64,000 nucleotides of DNA. Source: Rhizobiaceae bacterium. GTDB taxonomy: Bacteria; Pseudomonadota; Alphaproteobacteria; Rhizobiales; Rhizobiaceae. Both the position numbers and the translations under genes were made by a program. A model generated the notes under the pieces. The model had not been told where the DNA came from. It saw only the letters and a list, made by a program, of their open reading frames with translations, and did no database searches. Of the stretch, positions 16,079 through 27,720 are shown in pieces. How positions within the stretch are numbered: the first letter of the stretch is position 1; each line of letters opens with the position of its first letter. The stretch lies in the NCBI GenBank assembly GCA_028281105.1, contig JANQKQ010000055.1, positions 1 through 64,000 of the forward strand, read 5' to 3'.

Positions 16079-17045
16079 GCCGGCATCCGAGCCCCGCGCC
16101 GTCGCGCGCATTCCGGTACAGACCGCCTCACCGCGCGCATCCATCGTGCCGCGCGAGAGCATCGCCGGCAGGGCGCTGACCTTCGTGGTCGCCATCATGG
16201 CGTTTCTCGCCAGCCTGACCGTCGGCGTGGTCGCCATCGTCAGCGAGACCGCTTCGCAGTGGCGCAGCGACATCGCGCGCGAGGTCACCATCCAGATCCG
16301 GCTGTTCGAGGATGTGGAGATGGACAAAGCCATTCGCGACGCCGGCCGGATCGCGCTGGAATTCGACGGTGTGGCCAAGGTGACCGCAGTCGATGAAGCC
16401 GCCGTCTCCCGGCTGCTGGAGCCGTGGCTGGGATCCGGTCTGGCGATCGATGAGTTGCCCGTGCCCCGGCTGCTGACGGTGACGCTCGACAACGGTGCGG
16501 CCCCCAACTTCGCCGCGATGCGCCAGCGGCTGGAAGCGGAGGTGCCGGGCGCGTCGCTGGACGATCACCGGGCCTGGATCGCCAGGCTGAACAACATGGC
16601 CTGGGCCATGGTGCTGGTGGCGACCGCGATCTTCGCCATGGTGATGGCGGCTACAGTCCTGAACGTGGTTTTCGCCACCCGGGGCGCGATGGCCGCCAAC
16701 CGCGACGTGGTCGAAGTGCTGCATTTCGTCGGCGCGGATGTGGCGTTCATCGCCTCGCAGTTCCAGCGCCATTTTCTCGTGCTGGGGCTTGCGGGCGCGG
16801 CGGCCGGAGGCGCCGGCGCTGCTGCCTTGTTCATCGCGCTGGGTTTTTGGTCCAGCGCACGGTCGGCTACCCCGGATGGCGATCAGGTGAGCGCGCTGTT
16901 CGGCACCTTTTCCGTGGGTCCGGCCGGCTATGCCGGTATCGTGGTGCTGGTGGCGCTGATCGCCGGCGTCACCGCGCTCACATCGAGACTGACCGTCAAC
17001 CAGCACGTGCGCATGCTGGAGACCGCGCGTTCGGGTGCGGTCTGA
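16071..17045 (+). CDS. ftsX: Cell division protein FtsX
   Basis: The inner-membrane partner of FtsE. The 324-residue protein has four predicted membrane segments at about 36-57, 176-203, 235-259 and 283-305. A large periplasmic loop between the first two is the part expected to contact cell-wall hydrolase activators. Its ATG overlaps ftsE by 8 bases, so the two are coupled. The N-terminal 30 residues are cytoplasmic and Pro/Arg-rich, as in other alphaproteobacterial FtsX. It may be co-transcribed with plsC, which begins 13 bases downstream. Confidence 0.92.
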   Translation: MTEPASEPRAVARIPVQTASPRASIVPRESIAGRALTFVVAIMAFLASLTVGVVAIVSETASQWRSDIAREVTIQIRLFEDVEMDKAIRDAGRIALEFDGVAKVTAVDEAAVSRLLEPWLGSGLAIDELPVPRLLTVTLDNGAAPNFAAMRQRLEAEVPGASLDDHRAWIARLNNMAWAMVLVATAIFAMVMAATVLNVVFATRGAMAANRDVVEVLHFVGADVAFIASQFQRHFLVLGLAGAAAGGAGAAALFIALGFWSSARSATPDGDQVSALFGTFSVGPAGYAGIVVLVALIAGVTALTSRLTVNQHVRMLETARSGAV

Positions 17046-17058
17046 ATCCGGGTTGCCT

Positions 17059-17844
17059 ATGGGTCTTTTCCTTCGATCGCTGGCCTACAATGCGCTGTTC
17101 TATCTGGCGATCAGCATCCAGCTGGTGTTCTGGACCCCGGCATTCTTCCTGGTGAGCCGGGCCGACGGCTGGAAGATCGTGCGGCTGTGGGGCTGGCTGA
17201 ACCTGTGGCTGCAGCACAAGATCATCGGTTCGACCTTCGATTTTCGCGGCCTTGAAAACCTGCCGAAAGGTGGCGGCTACATCGTTGCCGCCAAACACCA
17301 GTCGACGTGGGAAACCTTCACCATCCTGCTGTTCCTGTCGGATCCCAGCTTCATCATCAAGCGCGAACTGATGTTCGTGCCGTTGTTCGGCTGGTATGCG
17401 GTGAAGATGCGGCTGGTCGCCGTCGATCGGGGTCGCGGCGGACGGGCGCTCGCCTCCATGACCGAAGGCGCCCGCCGGGAACTGGCGGCCGGCCGGCAGC
17501 TGGTGATCTTTCCCGAAGGCACCCGCACAACCCCCTATGCGCCGCCGCGCTACAAGTACGGCATCGTCCATCTGGCCGAGAAGCTGCAGGTCCCGGTGGT
17601 GCCGATGGCGCTCAACTCCGGCCTGTTCTGGCCGCGCCATTCCTTCCTGCGCTATCCCGGCCGCATCACCCAGGAATTCCTGCCTGCTATCGGGCCGGGG
17701 CTGCCGACGGGTGAATTCGAGCGGCGCCTTGAACGCGAGCTGGAAGCCGCCACTTCGGCCGCAATGGAGAGCACGCGAAAACAGGTCCCGCCACCACCGC
17801 TGGTGGAGCGTTTCTCCAAACGGTCCACCACACGATCAGCGTGA
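17059..17844 (+). CDS. plsC: 1-acyl-sn-glycerol-3-phosphate acyltransferase
   Basis: A membrane-bound acyltransferase that adds the second fatty acid to lysophosphatidic acid, giving phosphatidic acid for phospholipid synthesis. Its 261 residues include an N-terminal membrane segment (about 8-30). The catalytic HX4(D/E) motif is KHQSTWE, with Glu in place of the usual Asp as is common in this branch, and FPEGTRT and VPVVPMALNS follow. The ATG at 17059 is used; the frame is open to 17035 with no better start. Its end overlaps the end of the convergent chaC gene by 9 bases. Substrate preference is not visible in the sequence. Confidence 0.88.
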   Translation: MGLFLRSLAYNALFYLAISIQLVFWTPAFFLVSRADGWKIVRLWGWLNLWLQHKIIGSTFDFRGLENLPKGGGYIVAAKHQSTWETFTILLFLSDPSFIIKRELMFVPLFGWYAVKMRLVAVDRGRGGRALASMTEGARRELAAGRQLVIFPEGTRTTPYAPPRYKYGIVHLAEKLQVPVVPMALNSGLFWPRHSFLRYPGRITQEFLPAIGPGLPTGEFERRLERELEAATSAAMESTRKQVPPPPLVERFSKRSTTRSA

Positions 17845-18366
17845 GGCTTTCGCGTTGATGATATCCGCAAGAGCTTCCAGATGGTGATCGTGGATCTGCT
17901 CGGCGCGCAGCAACTCAAGGGTTGCCAGAACATAGTCCACATTGGCGCCCGACTGGCCGGAGCCGCCGGCGATCAGCCTGGCCTGGTCGTTGATGTCCAG
18001 CGTGCCGGCATATTGCTCATTGCGCCGGTCCGCCACATAGACCAGCGCGGTCTGCGAACTGCCGTCGTCCAAGACGATGCGGCGCCAGACCTCCTTGTAG
18101 ACGCTGGTCACCTGCTCGCGCTGGCGCAGATAGTCGATGGTCTGGTCGCGCGCATGGCCCGCCACCTTAAACGCCACGCCGCGGCACGAGCCGCCGACGT
18201 CAAGTCCCAGAACCAGACCTGGTTTTTGGCGGGTGCCGCGGTGAACCCAGGAATAGACGCACAGCGAACGATGAACGCCGAACATACGCGCGCCGCGCCG
18301 CTCGACTGGCTCGAAGCCCGGCTTCCACATCAATGAACCGTAGCCAAAAACCCAGAAATCACTCAT
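17836..18366 (-). CDS. Gamma-glutamylcyclotransferase (ChaC family)
   Basis: A protein of 176 residues of the ChaC family, cytosolic enzymes that cleave the gamma-glutamyl bond of glutathione to give 5-oxoproline and Cys-Gly. The substrate-binding loop VFGYGSLMWKPGF is at the N-terminus, and the conserved YLRQRE segment with the catalytic Glu is in the middle. The ATG at 18366 begins MSDFWVFGYGSL as in family members; the frame runs on upstream but that part has no similarity. It converges with plsC (9-base overlap) and is divergent from the DUF2125 gene across a 96-base region with a near-perfect palindrome at 18406-18425. Confidence 0.9.
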   Translation of the reverse strand: MSDFWVFGYGSLMWKPGFEPVERRGARMFGVHRSLCVYSWVHRGTRQKPGLVLGLDVGGSCRGVAFKVAGHARDQTIDYLRQREQVTSVYKEVWRRIVLDDGSSQTALVYVADRRNEQYAGTLDINDQARLIAGGSGQSGANVDYVLATLELLRAEQIHDHHLEALADIINAKASR

Positions 18367-18405
18367 AGTCGGGATGTTTGAAGGGGCAGACGCCAATAGT
18401 GCCCG

Positions 18406-18425
18406 CCTCGTAACACGTTGCGAGG
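18406..18425. promoter_or_regulatory. Imperfect 20-bp palindrome between chaC and the DUF2125 gene
   Basis: CCTCG-TAACACGTTG-CGAGG. Both outer arms are exact, and within the centre AAC pairs with GTT, leaving one mismatched pair. It lies in the 96-base divergent promoter region and may be a regulator binding site. No regulator was identified. Confidence 0.35.
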
Positions 18426-18462
18426 TTGCGAGCCACACGCAATATGCTTGTCGAATAGTTTG

Positions 18463-19452
18463 ATGAAGTTTCGCGCAGCCCTTTTCCTCGGTTTGATCGT
18501 GTTGATATTCGGTGGTGGCGCTGCCGCCTGGTTCGCTGCCGCCGGCTGGCTGGACAGGCAGATCGAGGCGCGCATCGAACGGTTGGCGGCGGCGGGACAC
18601 TCGGTCGAATGCCTCAACCGGCGGATCGCCGGCTTCCCTTTCCGGCTGGGCCCGTTTTGCGATCTCGTTTCCTACTCCAATGAGCGCGACGGCGCGCAGA
18701 TCGAAGCAGGCGCGTTGCGCACGGCAGCGCAGATCTACAATCCCGGGTTTGTAGTTGGCGAGCTGGACGGCCCGGCGCTGATCACCCCGCTCGGGCGGTC
18801 GACCATGCAACTCGACTGGGCTTCGTTGCGCGCCAACCTGCGGGCCGGCCTTGACGGTTTTCGCCGCCTCTCGGTCGCCGGCCGGGAGATCGTTCTCAAT
18901 GGTCCGCGAGCCAATGGCCGGCGATTGTTCGCGCTCGGCGATGGCGAGTTGCATTTGCGGCCGGGCGCCGGTGACGAACGCTCGCCCGATCTTGACGTGG
19001 CCGTCGCTACCATCGGCACCGATGTTTCGCAGCTCGCGCCGGTAGCGGTGTTCGATCTGAATGGCGACGTCACCTTCAATGCGGTACTGCCCCAATTGCT
19101 GGGCGGCGGCGACGTCCTGGCCTGGGCCCGCGCCAATGGCCTGTCCGGTGTTGCGCGGAATTTGACGGTTACCAGCGATGCGGGCGGGTTCGAACTTTCC
19201 GGACCGTTTCAGTTCGATCGCGACGGACTGCTCAGCGCCGATTTCCAGGTCAAACTCACCGATCCGCCGGCGATCCTACGTTCGGTGGGCACGTTGTTTC
19301 CCCCCGTCAGGGAGTTCACCGAGGCGCTGAGGCAGGTGATCTCGCTGGTGCCGGGTGGCGGCAGCGGCCAGGGATTTCCCGTGACCGTCCGCCGCGGCGA
19401 GATCTCCATTCTGGGCATATTGCGATGGAGCAGGCTGCCGCCGCTTTACTGA
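18463..19452 (+). CDS. DUF2125 domain-containing envelope protein
   Basis: A protein of 329 residues with an N-terminal membrane or signal segment (about 4-26) and the opening WFAAAGWLDRQIEARIERLA, followed by CLNRRIAGFPFRLGPFC. This is the characteristic start of the DUF2125 family found in alphaproteobacteria. The rest is predicted to lie in the periplasm and alternates short strands, somewhat like AsmA-type proteins. The function of the family is not established. The ATG at 18463 is chosen because the membrane segment follows directly. It converges with tyrC, leaving 6 bases between the two coding regions. Confidence 0.8.
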   Translation: MKFRAALFLGLIVLIFGGGAAAWFAAAGWLDRQIEARIERLAAAGHSVECLNRRIAGFPFRLGPFCDLVSYSNERDGAQIEAGALRTAAQIYNPGFVVGELDGPALITPLGRSTMQLDWASLRANLRAGLDGFRRLSVAGREIVLNGPRANGRRLFALGDGELHLRPGAGDERSPDLDVAVATIGTDVSQLAPVAVFDLNGDVTFNAVLPQLLGGGDVLAWARANGLSGVARNLTVTSDAGGFELSGPFQFDRDGLLSADFQVKLTDPPAILRSVGTLFPPVREFTEALRQVISLVPGGGSGQGFPVTVRRGEISILGILRWSRLPPLY

Positions 19453-19458
19453 TCGGAT

Positions 19459-20445
19459 CTACTCGCCGGTGTCCTCATCCGTCGGCGCGAGGCCACCTTC
19501 GTCGCGGCCGAAGTTGGGCATGGCCGTCTCCTGGCCCTCGGCGATGATGCGGCGACGGATTTCCCGCGTTCGCGAGAACAGATCATAGAGCGCATCGCCG
19601 TCGCCCCAGCGGATCGCACGCTGCAGAGCGCTTAGGTCCTCGGAGAACCGGCCGAGGGTCTCGAGCACCGCCTCCTTGTTGTGCAGGAAGACGTCGCGCC
19701 ACATGGTGGGATCGGAAGCGGCGATGCGGGTGAAGTCGCGGAAGCCGGCTGCGGAAAACTTGACCACCTCGCGCTTTGTCACGGTCTCCAGGTCCGCTGC
19801 CGTGCCGACGATGTTGTAGGCGATCAGGTGCGGAATATGCGAAGTCATCGATAGGACCAGGTCGTGATGACCCGCATCCATGATTTCCACCTGCGAGCCA
19901 CAACGGTCCCAGAATTCGGTCAGCTTCGCCAATGCCGCAGGATCGGTATCCTGCGTCGGCGTCAGCACGCACCAGCGGTTCTCGAACAAGGTGGCGAAAC
20001 CCGCCCCGGGGCCTGAATACTCCGTTCCCGCCACCGGATGGCCGGCGATGAAATGCACGCCGTCCGGCATGTGCGGGGCAACCTGTTTGATCACCGAGCC
20101 TTTGACCGAACCCACGTCGGAGACGATGGCGCCGGGGGCCAGGCTTTTCGAGATCACCGCCGCGACCTTGCCGCATGCGCCCACCGGGGTGCACAGGATG
20201 ACCAGATCGGCGCCCTCGACCACTTCGGCCGGATCGAGGCTGTAGGCGTCCCCCAGCTTCAGCCGCTCCGCCTCCGCCAGGGTCTCGGCCGACCGGGTGG
20301 AAATGGCAATCTCGGCGACGATGTTGTTGGCGCGCGCGGCATGGGCAATCGACGAGCCGATGAGCCCGATGCCAATGAGCGCCAGGCGCTGGAACAGAAC
20401 CGGCTTGTCGCCGGCCTGCACTGGCGGGCTTGCGTTATCGCTCAT
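19459..20445 (-). CDS. tyrC: Prephenate/arogenate dehydrogenase
   Basis: An NAD(P)-dependent enzyme of tyrosine biosynthesis that oxidatively decarboxylates prephenate or arogenate. The 328-residue protein has the nucleotide-binding motif [12 protein letters not shown], then [10 protein letters not shown] and [13 protein letters not shown], which form the catalytic pocket of the TyrA family. There is no fused chorismate mutase domain. Its ATG overlaps the stop of hisC by 4 bases, so the two are translationally coupled. The partner is an aromatic or histidinol-phosphate aminotransferase, which fits a joint role in tyrosine formation through either transamination order. Confidence 0.92.
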   Translation of the reverse strand: MSDNASPPVQAGDKPVLFQRLALIGIGLIGSSIAHAARANNIVAEIAISTRSAETLAEAERLKLGDAYSLDPAEVVEGADLVILCTPVGACGKVAAVISKSLAPGAIVSDVGSVKGSVIKQVAPHMPDGVHFIAGHPVAGTEYSGPGAGFATLFENRWCVLTPTQDTDPAALAKLTEFWDRCGSQVEIMDAGHHDLVLSMTSHIPHLIAYNIVGTAADLETVTKREVVKFSAAGFRDFTRIAASDPTMWRDVFLHNKEAVLETLGRFSEDLSALQRAIRWGDGDALYDLFSRTREIRRRIIAEGQETAMPNFGRDEGGLAPTDEDTGE

Positions 20446-21542
20446 GACCAGCCCATGAATTCTTCAAGCGCTGCGATGACGGCTTCATTGACCTGCTGCG
20501 TGCCGATGGTCATGCGCAGGCAGTCGGCCAGGCCGTAGGCGGCAACGCGCCGCAGCACATATCCGCGTTCGGTGAGCATCGCGTCAGCCGCCGAACACAT
20601 GGTTTCGTCGCCAAAGCGGATGAGGACGAAGTTGCCGGCGGAGGCGGGAATTTCCAGACCGATGTTCCGCAGGGCATCGGTGACCTTGCCGATCCACTCC
20701 TCATTGTGCAGCACCGAGCGGGCGACATGGTCGCGATCGCGGACCGCGGCCGCGGCGGCCAGCTGCGCGGCCGCATTGACGTTGAACGGCCCGCGCACCC
20801 GGTTGAGCGCATCAACCACGTGGGTGGGAGCGTACAGCCAGCCTATCCGCAGCGCCGCCAAACCGTGGATTTTTGAGAACGTGCGGGTCATCACCACATT
20901 AGGGCAAGATGACACCAGCTCGATGCCGGCTTCGTAGTCGTTCTTGCGCACATATTCGGCGTATGCCGCGTCAAGCACCAGCAACACGTCCCGCGGCAGG
21001 CCGGCCTGCAATCGGCGCACCTCGGATATTGGCAGCCAGGTGCCGGTCGGGTTGTTGGGGTTGGCCAGAAAAACGATCCGCGTGCGCCCGGTGACGGCCG
21101 CCAGGATGTTGTCGACATGCGCCGTCAGTTCGACCTCGCGCGCCACCACCGGCGTGGCTCCGGCGGCGCGGATGACGATCGGGTAGTACAGGAAGCCATG
21201 TTCGGTATGGACCGCCTCGTCGCCCGATTTCAGATAGGTGGTCGCGGTCAGGCTCAGCAGATCGTCGGACCCGTTTCCGCACACGATGTTGTCCGGGTTC
21301 AGCCCATGGACTTCCCCGATCGCCTCGCGCAGCGCCCGCGCCGATCCGTCGGGGTATATCTGCAACGCATCGCCGACGTTCTCCAAAGCCGCCCGCGCGG
21401 CCGGGCTGGCGCCCACCGGGCTTTCGTTCGACGAAAGCTTGTGCGGCTCGACGCCGGCGGGAACCGTCGATCCGCCCGGCACATAGGCGGCGATGTCGAG
21501 TATTCCCGGTGCTGGAGCGGGATGGGTTGGAACGCGATTCAC
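20442..21542 (-). CDS. hisC: Histidinol-phosphate aminotransferase family enzyme
   Basis: A PLP-dependent class I/II aminotransferase of 366 residues. It shows the HisC features [13 protein letters not shown] near the start, NPNNPTGTW, the YAEY substrate loop, and [14 protein letters not shown] with the PLP-binding Lys. HisC converts imidazole-acetol phosphate to histidinol phosphate. Many HisC paralogues also transaminate aromatic keto acids, and the 4-base overlap with tyrC suggests that this copy serves tyrosine or phenylalanine synthesis. The upstream 86 bases to the methyltransferase show no clear terminator. The family is certain, but which substrate dominates is not. Confidence 0.9.
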   Translation of the reverse strand: MNRVPTHPAPAPGILDIAAYVPGGSTVPAGVEPHKLSSNESPVGASPAARAALENVGDALQIYPDGSARALREAIGEVHGLNPDNIVCGNGSDDLLSLTATTYLKSGDEAVHTEHGFLYYPIVIRAAGATPVVAREVELTAHVDNILAAVTGRTRIVFLANPNNPTGTWLPISEVRRLQAGLPRDVLLVLDAAYAEYVRKNDYEAGIELVSSCPNVVMTRTFSKIHGLAALRIGWLYAPTHVVDALNRVRGPFNVNAAAQLAAAAAVRDRDHVARSVLHNEEWIGKVTDALRNIGLEIPASAGNFVLIRFGDETMCSAADAMLTERGYVLRRVAAYGLADCLRMTIGTQQVNEAVIAALEEFMGWS

Positions 21543-21628
21543 AGAGCTTGTCCTTGCCGGGCCGACTGAGGATGTGGCAGCCGGCCGTCTAAATCCGGGC
21601 GAAGTCTTATTGAAAAGGAGCGGTCAAA

Positions 21629-22390
21629 TCAAAGGGTTTTGCCCGACGAAGTGCGCGGCGCTATGCGGCCGCTGCCCTGGGGAACCAGGACCGGTGCGAA
21701 CACCCGGCGCGATGTGCGCGCCACCGCCGGCACTCCCTGATACAGCTGCTTGGTGGCCTCGACCACGATGACGCCGGAGAAGATCGGCCAGAAGCGGCGG
21801 CCCAGCCGTTCCAGTCGGGCTTGAAATCGCGGCCGCTTCGACGCCTTGCCCGGAGGAAAGTGCAACGCATCCGACCACGCGGTCGGAGCGAGTGCCGCTT
21901 CGCGCAGCTTTGCGGCGAGCTGCGTCTTTGAGAACGGCAAGCCGGTGCCGAACGGGGTGTGCTCGAACCGGGCCCAGATGCCGCGCCGGTTGGGAACGAT
22001 GACGAACACCTTGCCGTTGGGGGCGAGGACCCGCCAAACCTCCTTCAGGGTTTCGGTCGGATTTTCCGCGTGCTCAAGCAGGTGAACGAGAACGGCGCGG
22101 TCCATGGAGGCATCGGCCAGCGGCAACTCCTCATCGAACACCAGCGCCGTGGCGGATGGCCCGCCGGCCGGCCACGGTACCGCGCCCTGGGCCGCCGACA
22201 TGAACGCCATGGTTCGCTCCGCATCGGCGCTTAGCGCGTCCAGATAAGGCACCGGATAGCCCAGCCCGACGATCCGCTCGTTGCTGGACCTGCCCCACAG
22301 CGCAGTAAGGGAGGCGCAGATCGAGCGCGTGCACGCACGGCCCAGCGGCGTGGCGTAGAAATCGCGCAGTTCGACCACGTCTAAGTGCAT
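21629..22390 (-). CDS. Class I SAM-dependent methyltransferase
   Basis: A protein of 253 residues with a methyltransferase-11-like core. The segment SMDRAVLVHLLEHAENP followed by LKEVWRVLAPNGKVFVIVPNR matches the motif II/III region of class I enzymes. The glycine-rich SAM loop is seen as RIVGLGYPVPYL. The ATG at 22390 (MHLDVVELRDFY) is chosen from the typical start of this family beside gloB, although the frame opens 63 bases earlier. The substrate is unknown. It is divergent from gloB across a 99-base gap, a pairing seen in other alphaproteobacteria. Confidence 0.8.
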   Translation of the reverse strand: MHLDVVELRDFYATPLGRACTRSICASLTALWGRSSNERIVGLGYPVPYLDALSADAERTMAFMSAAQGAVPWPAGGPSATALVFDEELPLADASMDRAVLVHLLEHAENPTETLKEVWRVLAPNGKVFVIVPNRRGIWARFEHTPFGTGLPFSKTQLAAKLREAALAPTAWSDALHFPPGKASKRPRFQARLERLGRRFWPIFSGVIVVEATKQLYQGVPAVARTSRRVFAPVLVPQGSGRIAPRTSSGKTL

Positions 22391-22489
22391 CTGCCTGCCT
22401 TTTTGGTTGCCCTTTGCGCTGACAGCCTTGAGAATACCGACTGGCGAAGCCATGTCGATGCCCCGCCAGAATCAATATAGGAGCGCTGG

Positions 22490-23254
22490 ATGAGCAAGCT
22501 AGAGATCCATCAATTCCCGTGCCACGCCGACAATTACGGCGCCCTGGTACGCTTTGGCGATGCTGGCGAATGTGCGTCAATCGATGCCCCTGACGATGCG
22601 GCAGTGGAAGCGGCGTTGGCGACGACGGGATGGACGCTCAGCCATATACTGGTGACCCATTGGCACGCGGATCATGTTCAAGGCATAGAGCCGCTGAAGG
22701 AAAAACACGGCTGCCGGGTGATCGGCCCGGGCGGATCCAAGATTCCCGGACTTGACGAGGCGGTCGGGCACGGCGACCGGTTCGAGCTTGGCGCCCACCC
22801 CGTCGCCGTGATCGCCACCCCCGGCCACACCATGGATATGATCAACTTCCACTTCGTCGATGACGATGTGGTGTTCACCGGAGACACGTTGTTCGCCATG
22901 GGCTGCGGGCGATTGTTCGAAGGCGATGCCAAAACGATGTGGCGCAGTCTCGAAAGGCTGATGGCGCTGCCGCCGCAAACCAAGGTCTATTGCGGCCATG
23001 AATACACGCTCGCAAACGCCCGGTTTGCGGTGACGGTCGATCCCGACAATGGCGAACTGGCCGACCGATTGAGCGAGGTGGAAAAACTGCGCGAAGCGGG
23101 CGAGCCGACGCTGCCCACCACCATCGGCCGCGAACTGGCCACCAACCCGTTCCTGCGTGTCGCCGATCCGGCGATTCGAGCGCAACTGGGACTTGAAAGC
23201 GCGGCCGACTGGGAAGTGTTCGCCGAAGTCCGCAAGCGCAAGGACAACGCCTGA
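22490..23254 (+). CDS. gloB: Hydroxyacylglutathione hydrolase (glyoxalase II)
   Basis: The second enzyme of methylglyoxal detoxification. It hydrolyses S-lactoylglutathione to lactate and glutathione. The 254-residue metallo-beta-lactamase-fold protein has THWHADHVQG (His57, His59, Asp61, His62), TPGHTMD, FTGDTLFAMGCGRLFEG and CGHEYT, giving the full set of binuclear metal ligands. The ribosome binding site is AGGAG before ATG 22490. Downstream is a terminator-like palindrome (23306-23344). With chaC, the window carries two glutathione-linked enzymes. Confidence 0.95.
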   Translation: MSKLEIHQFPCHADNYGALVRFGDAGECASIDAPDDAAVEAALATTGWTLSHILVTHWHADHVQGIEPLKEKHGCRVIGPGGSKIPGLDEAVGHGDRFELGAHPVAVIATPGHTMDMINFHFVDDDVVFTGDTLFAMGCGRLFEGDAKTMWRSLERLMALPPQTKVYCGHEYTLANARFAVTVDPDNGELADRLSEVEKLREAGEPTLPTTIGRELATNPFLRVADPAIRAQLGLESAADWEVFAEVRKRKDNA

Positions 23255-23305
23255 TCCACGGCGCTGGCCGGCCCCCGCCACCGTGAGAGGAAGCTGTATC
23301 GACGT

Positions 23306-23358
23306 CTAGAGCCCGGTTTTGATTGAATCAAAACCGGGCTCTAGGTCTTTGTTTTTTG
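23306..23358 (+). terminator. 19-bp perfect hairpin with T-run downstream of gloB
   Basis: CTAGAGCCCGGTTTTGATT (23306-23324) and its exact complement (23326-23344) flank a single base. The right arm is followed by GTCTTTGTTTTTT. It looks like a strong intrinsic terminator for gloB. The arms are longer than needed and contain the GATTGAATC core that recurs between genes in Hyphomicrobiales, so it may be a repeat element recruited as a terminator. A second imperfect repeat, from ACATCCGG to CCTGGATGT, lies between here and the holA stop. Confidence 0.6.
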
Positions 23359-23361
23359 CGC

Positions 23362-23401
23362 ACATCCGGACGGATAACCGGTGTCCACTTATCCTGGATG
23401 T
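23362..23401. repeat. Imperfect intergenic inverted repeat before holA 3' end
   Basis: ACATCCGGA near 23362 and TCCTGGATGT near 23393 form an imperfect inverted repeat with GATAACCGG inside. It sits between the gloB terminator-like palindrome and the 3' end of the leftward holA gene. The look is that of the short repeats scattered between genes in Hyphomicrobiales. No function is evident. Confidence 0.35.
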
Positions 23402-23404
23402 GCT

Positions 23405-24451
23405 CTAATGGCGGGCGCTTGCCATTCGACGCGCCTGCAGCGCCACGGCCAGCAGCGCGGTAGCCGCGATCGAACCGGCAAGCGGTCGGCGAGCGCGCGC
23501 CTCCAGCACGGATCGTTCCAGCCGCTCCATCGCACCCGCCAGCGGTTCGAGCGACCACAATGCGAGCGCGCGCACGACCTTGTCTTCGCGGGAGAAGTGG
23601 ATCCGTGGCCGCACCGAGCGCACCAGGTTGCTTGGCGACTCGCCGCCGCCGTCCAGCTTGGCGCGCAGGCTGTGCAGTAACTGCATGTGGCGCAGGCCGG
23701 AGAGCACGATCATGTCCGGTGGTGTGCCCTCGCCTACAACCCGGTCGAAGGCGGTCTGCAGAAAGCCAGTCTCGCCGCAGGCGGCGGCGTCGATGAGTTC
23801 CGTGGTGGCGAACTCGCCGGCATCGCCCACAAGCGCCGTCAGTTCGGCGAACTCGATGGTTTTGCGATCGCCGGCGTAGAGCGCGATCTTGCGCAATTCG
23901 TTGCGGCTGGTCTGCCGGTCCTTGCCCAATGCATCACGCAGCCAGGCCTTCGAATCCCGATCGAGCGTAATGCCCTTCTGGGTCAACTCCTCGTCGATCA
24001 ACCGGCCGAGCGACCGTGCATCGTCGCGATAGCAGGGGATGGCGACGGCACAATCCGATTTCTCCACCGAACGGCGCAGCGCCGAATCGGGACGCAGGTC
24101 GCCCGCTTCGACCACCACCCAGCACTCGCGCGGCGGCGCGTCGAGCAACGGCGCCACCGCCGCGGCCAGATTGCGGCTGGTGGTGCCGGTGACGCGAACC
24201 AGCCGCTCGCCCCCGAACATCGAAACCGTGTTGGCCTCGTCGCTCAGGCGTGCGGGATCGGCCGCCGCCGCATCGGCATCGAGCCGGATCGAAGAGAAAG
24301 GGTCGCCGGTATCGACATCAAGCGCCGCAATGAGCTTTTCCGCCCGCTCGCGAACCAAGCCGGAGTCCGGTCCGAAGATCAGGATAACCGGCGCCGTTTT
24401 CTTGGGTCGGGCGAGATAGGCGTCCACATCGCCCGGTCGCAGCTTGGCCAT
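23405..24451 (-). CDS. holA: DNA polymerase III subunit delta
   Basis: The clamp-loader subunit that opens the beta sliding clamp. The 348-residue protein starts MAKLRPGDVDAYLARP, with the family pattern PVILIFGPDSGLVRERAEKL, and continues with the AAA-like core and the C-terminal collar region, where LRHMQLLHSLRAKL is typical. The order leuS-lptE-holA is conserved across Hyphomicrobiales and supports the call. It starts 11 bases after lptE on the same strand. Confidence 0.93.
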   Translation of the reverse strand: MAKLRPGDVDAYLARPKKTAPVILIFGPDSGLVRERAEKLIAALDVDTGDPFSSIRLDADAAAADPARLSDEANTVSMFGGERLVRVTGTTSRNLAAAVAPLLDAPPRECWVVVEAGDLRPDSALRRSVEKSDCAVAIPCYRDDARSLGRLIDEELTQKGITLDRDSKAWLRDALGKDRQTSRNELRKIALYAGDRKTIEFAELTALVGDAGEFATTELIDAAACGETGFLQTAFDRVVGEGTPPDMIVLSGLRHMQLLHSLRAKLDGGGESPSNLVRSVRPRIHFSREDKVVRALALWSLEPLAGAMERLERSVLEARARRPLAGSIAATALLAVALQARRMASARH

Positions 24452-24462
24452 GATGCAACGCG

Positions 24463-25018
24463 CTAGAATTGCGCTTCGGCCACCAGGCGGCGCATGTCGG
24501 CCAGGATTGCGAACCGCAGTTGCTCGGCCACGTCGCGGCCCGCACGGTTCTCCGCATCGCGCACCGCGCGTTCGTTGGCGAAGCTCTGGGATGTTCGATC
24601 GAACGAGGCCGTGGCGCTGCGGGTGCCGCCCGTCAGGCGCTGCTGCGTGCGCGCATCGAACAGGTTGTAACTGGCGTTGACCGTCACCGTACCGGCCGTG
24701 GTGTCGCGCAGCCTGGTGTGGGCCGAGGTCTGTTTTTCGAAGCTGGTTACCTGAAGGCGCACTTCGTGGCGGTATTCGACCGGATCGTTGCCACCATGCA
24801 TCAGGAAAAGCAGGTGGTTGCGCACCTGCTGGCCGACGCGGCTGTCCACATCGCCCACACTGACCGACGACAGCGAGAAGTTCTCCGCACCGGGCTCGAC
24901 GACCGCGGCCGAGCCATACAGCGGCTGCATCGTGCAGCCGGCAAGCGCCAGCGGCAGCAGTCCGGCCAGCACGGCGAGCGCAGGCAATGCTCGCGTGCGC
25001 GGTGCGGTTACGGGGCGG

Positions 25019-25029
<11 letters not shown>
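24463..25029 (-). CDS. lptE: LPS assembly lipoprotein LptE
   Basis: The outer-membrane lipoprotein that plugs the LptD barrel and helps deliver lipopolysaccharide to the cell surface. The 188-residue precursor has a signal peptide ending in the lipobox LALAGC (lipidated Cys32), then QPLYGS, the conserved opening of mature LptE. The rest is a small alpha/beta domain with [16 protein letters not shown]. The gene overlaps the end of leuS by 11 bases and precedes holA, the standard order. Its presence implies an LPS-containing outer membrane. Confidence 0.92.
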
Positions 25030-27610
<2,581 letters not shown>

Positions 27611-27720
27611 GACGGGCTTCTTGTTGAAGAAATGCTGGCGGACCTTCACCAGAATTCGCCGTCCTGGTCAACACTGGCCGGCGGCGTCGCGCAAGACAAC
27701 CCGATCCCGCTTCAAACCGC

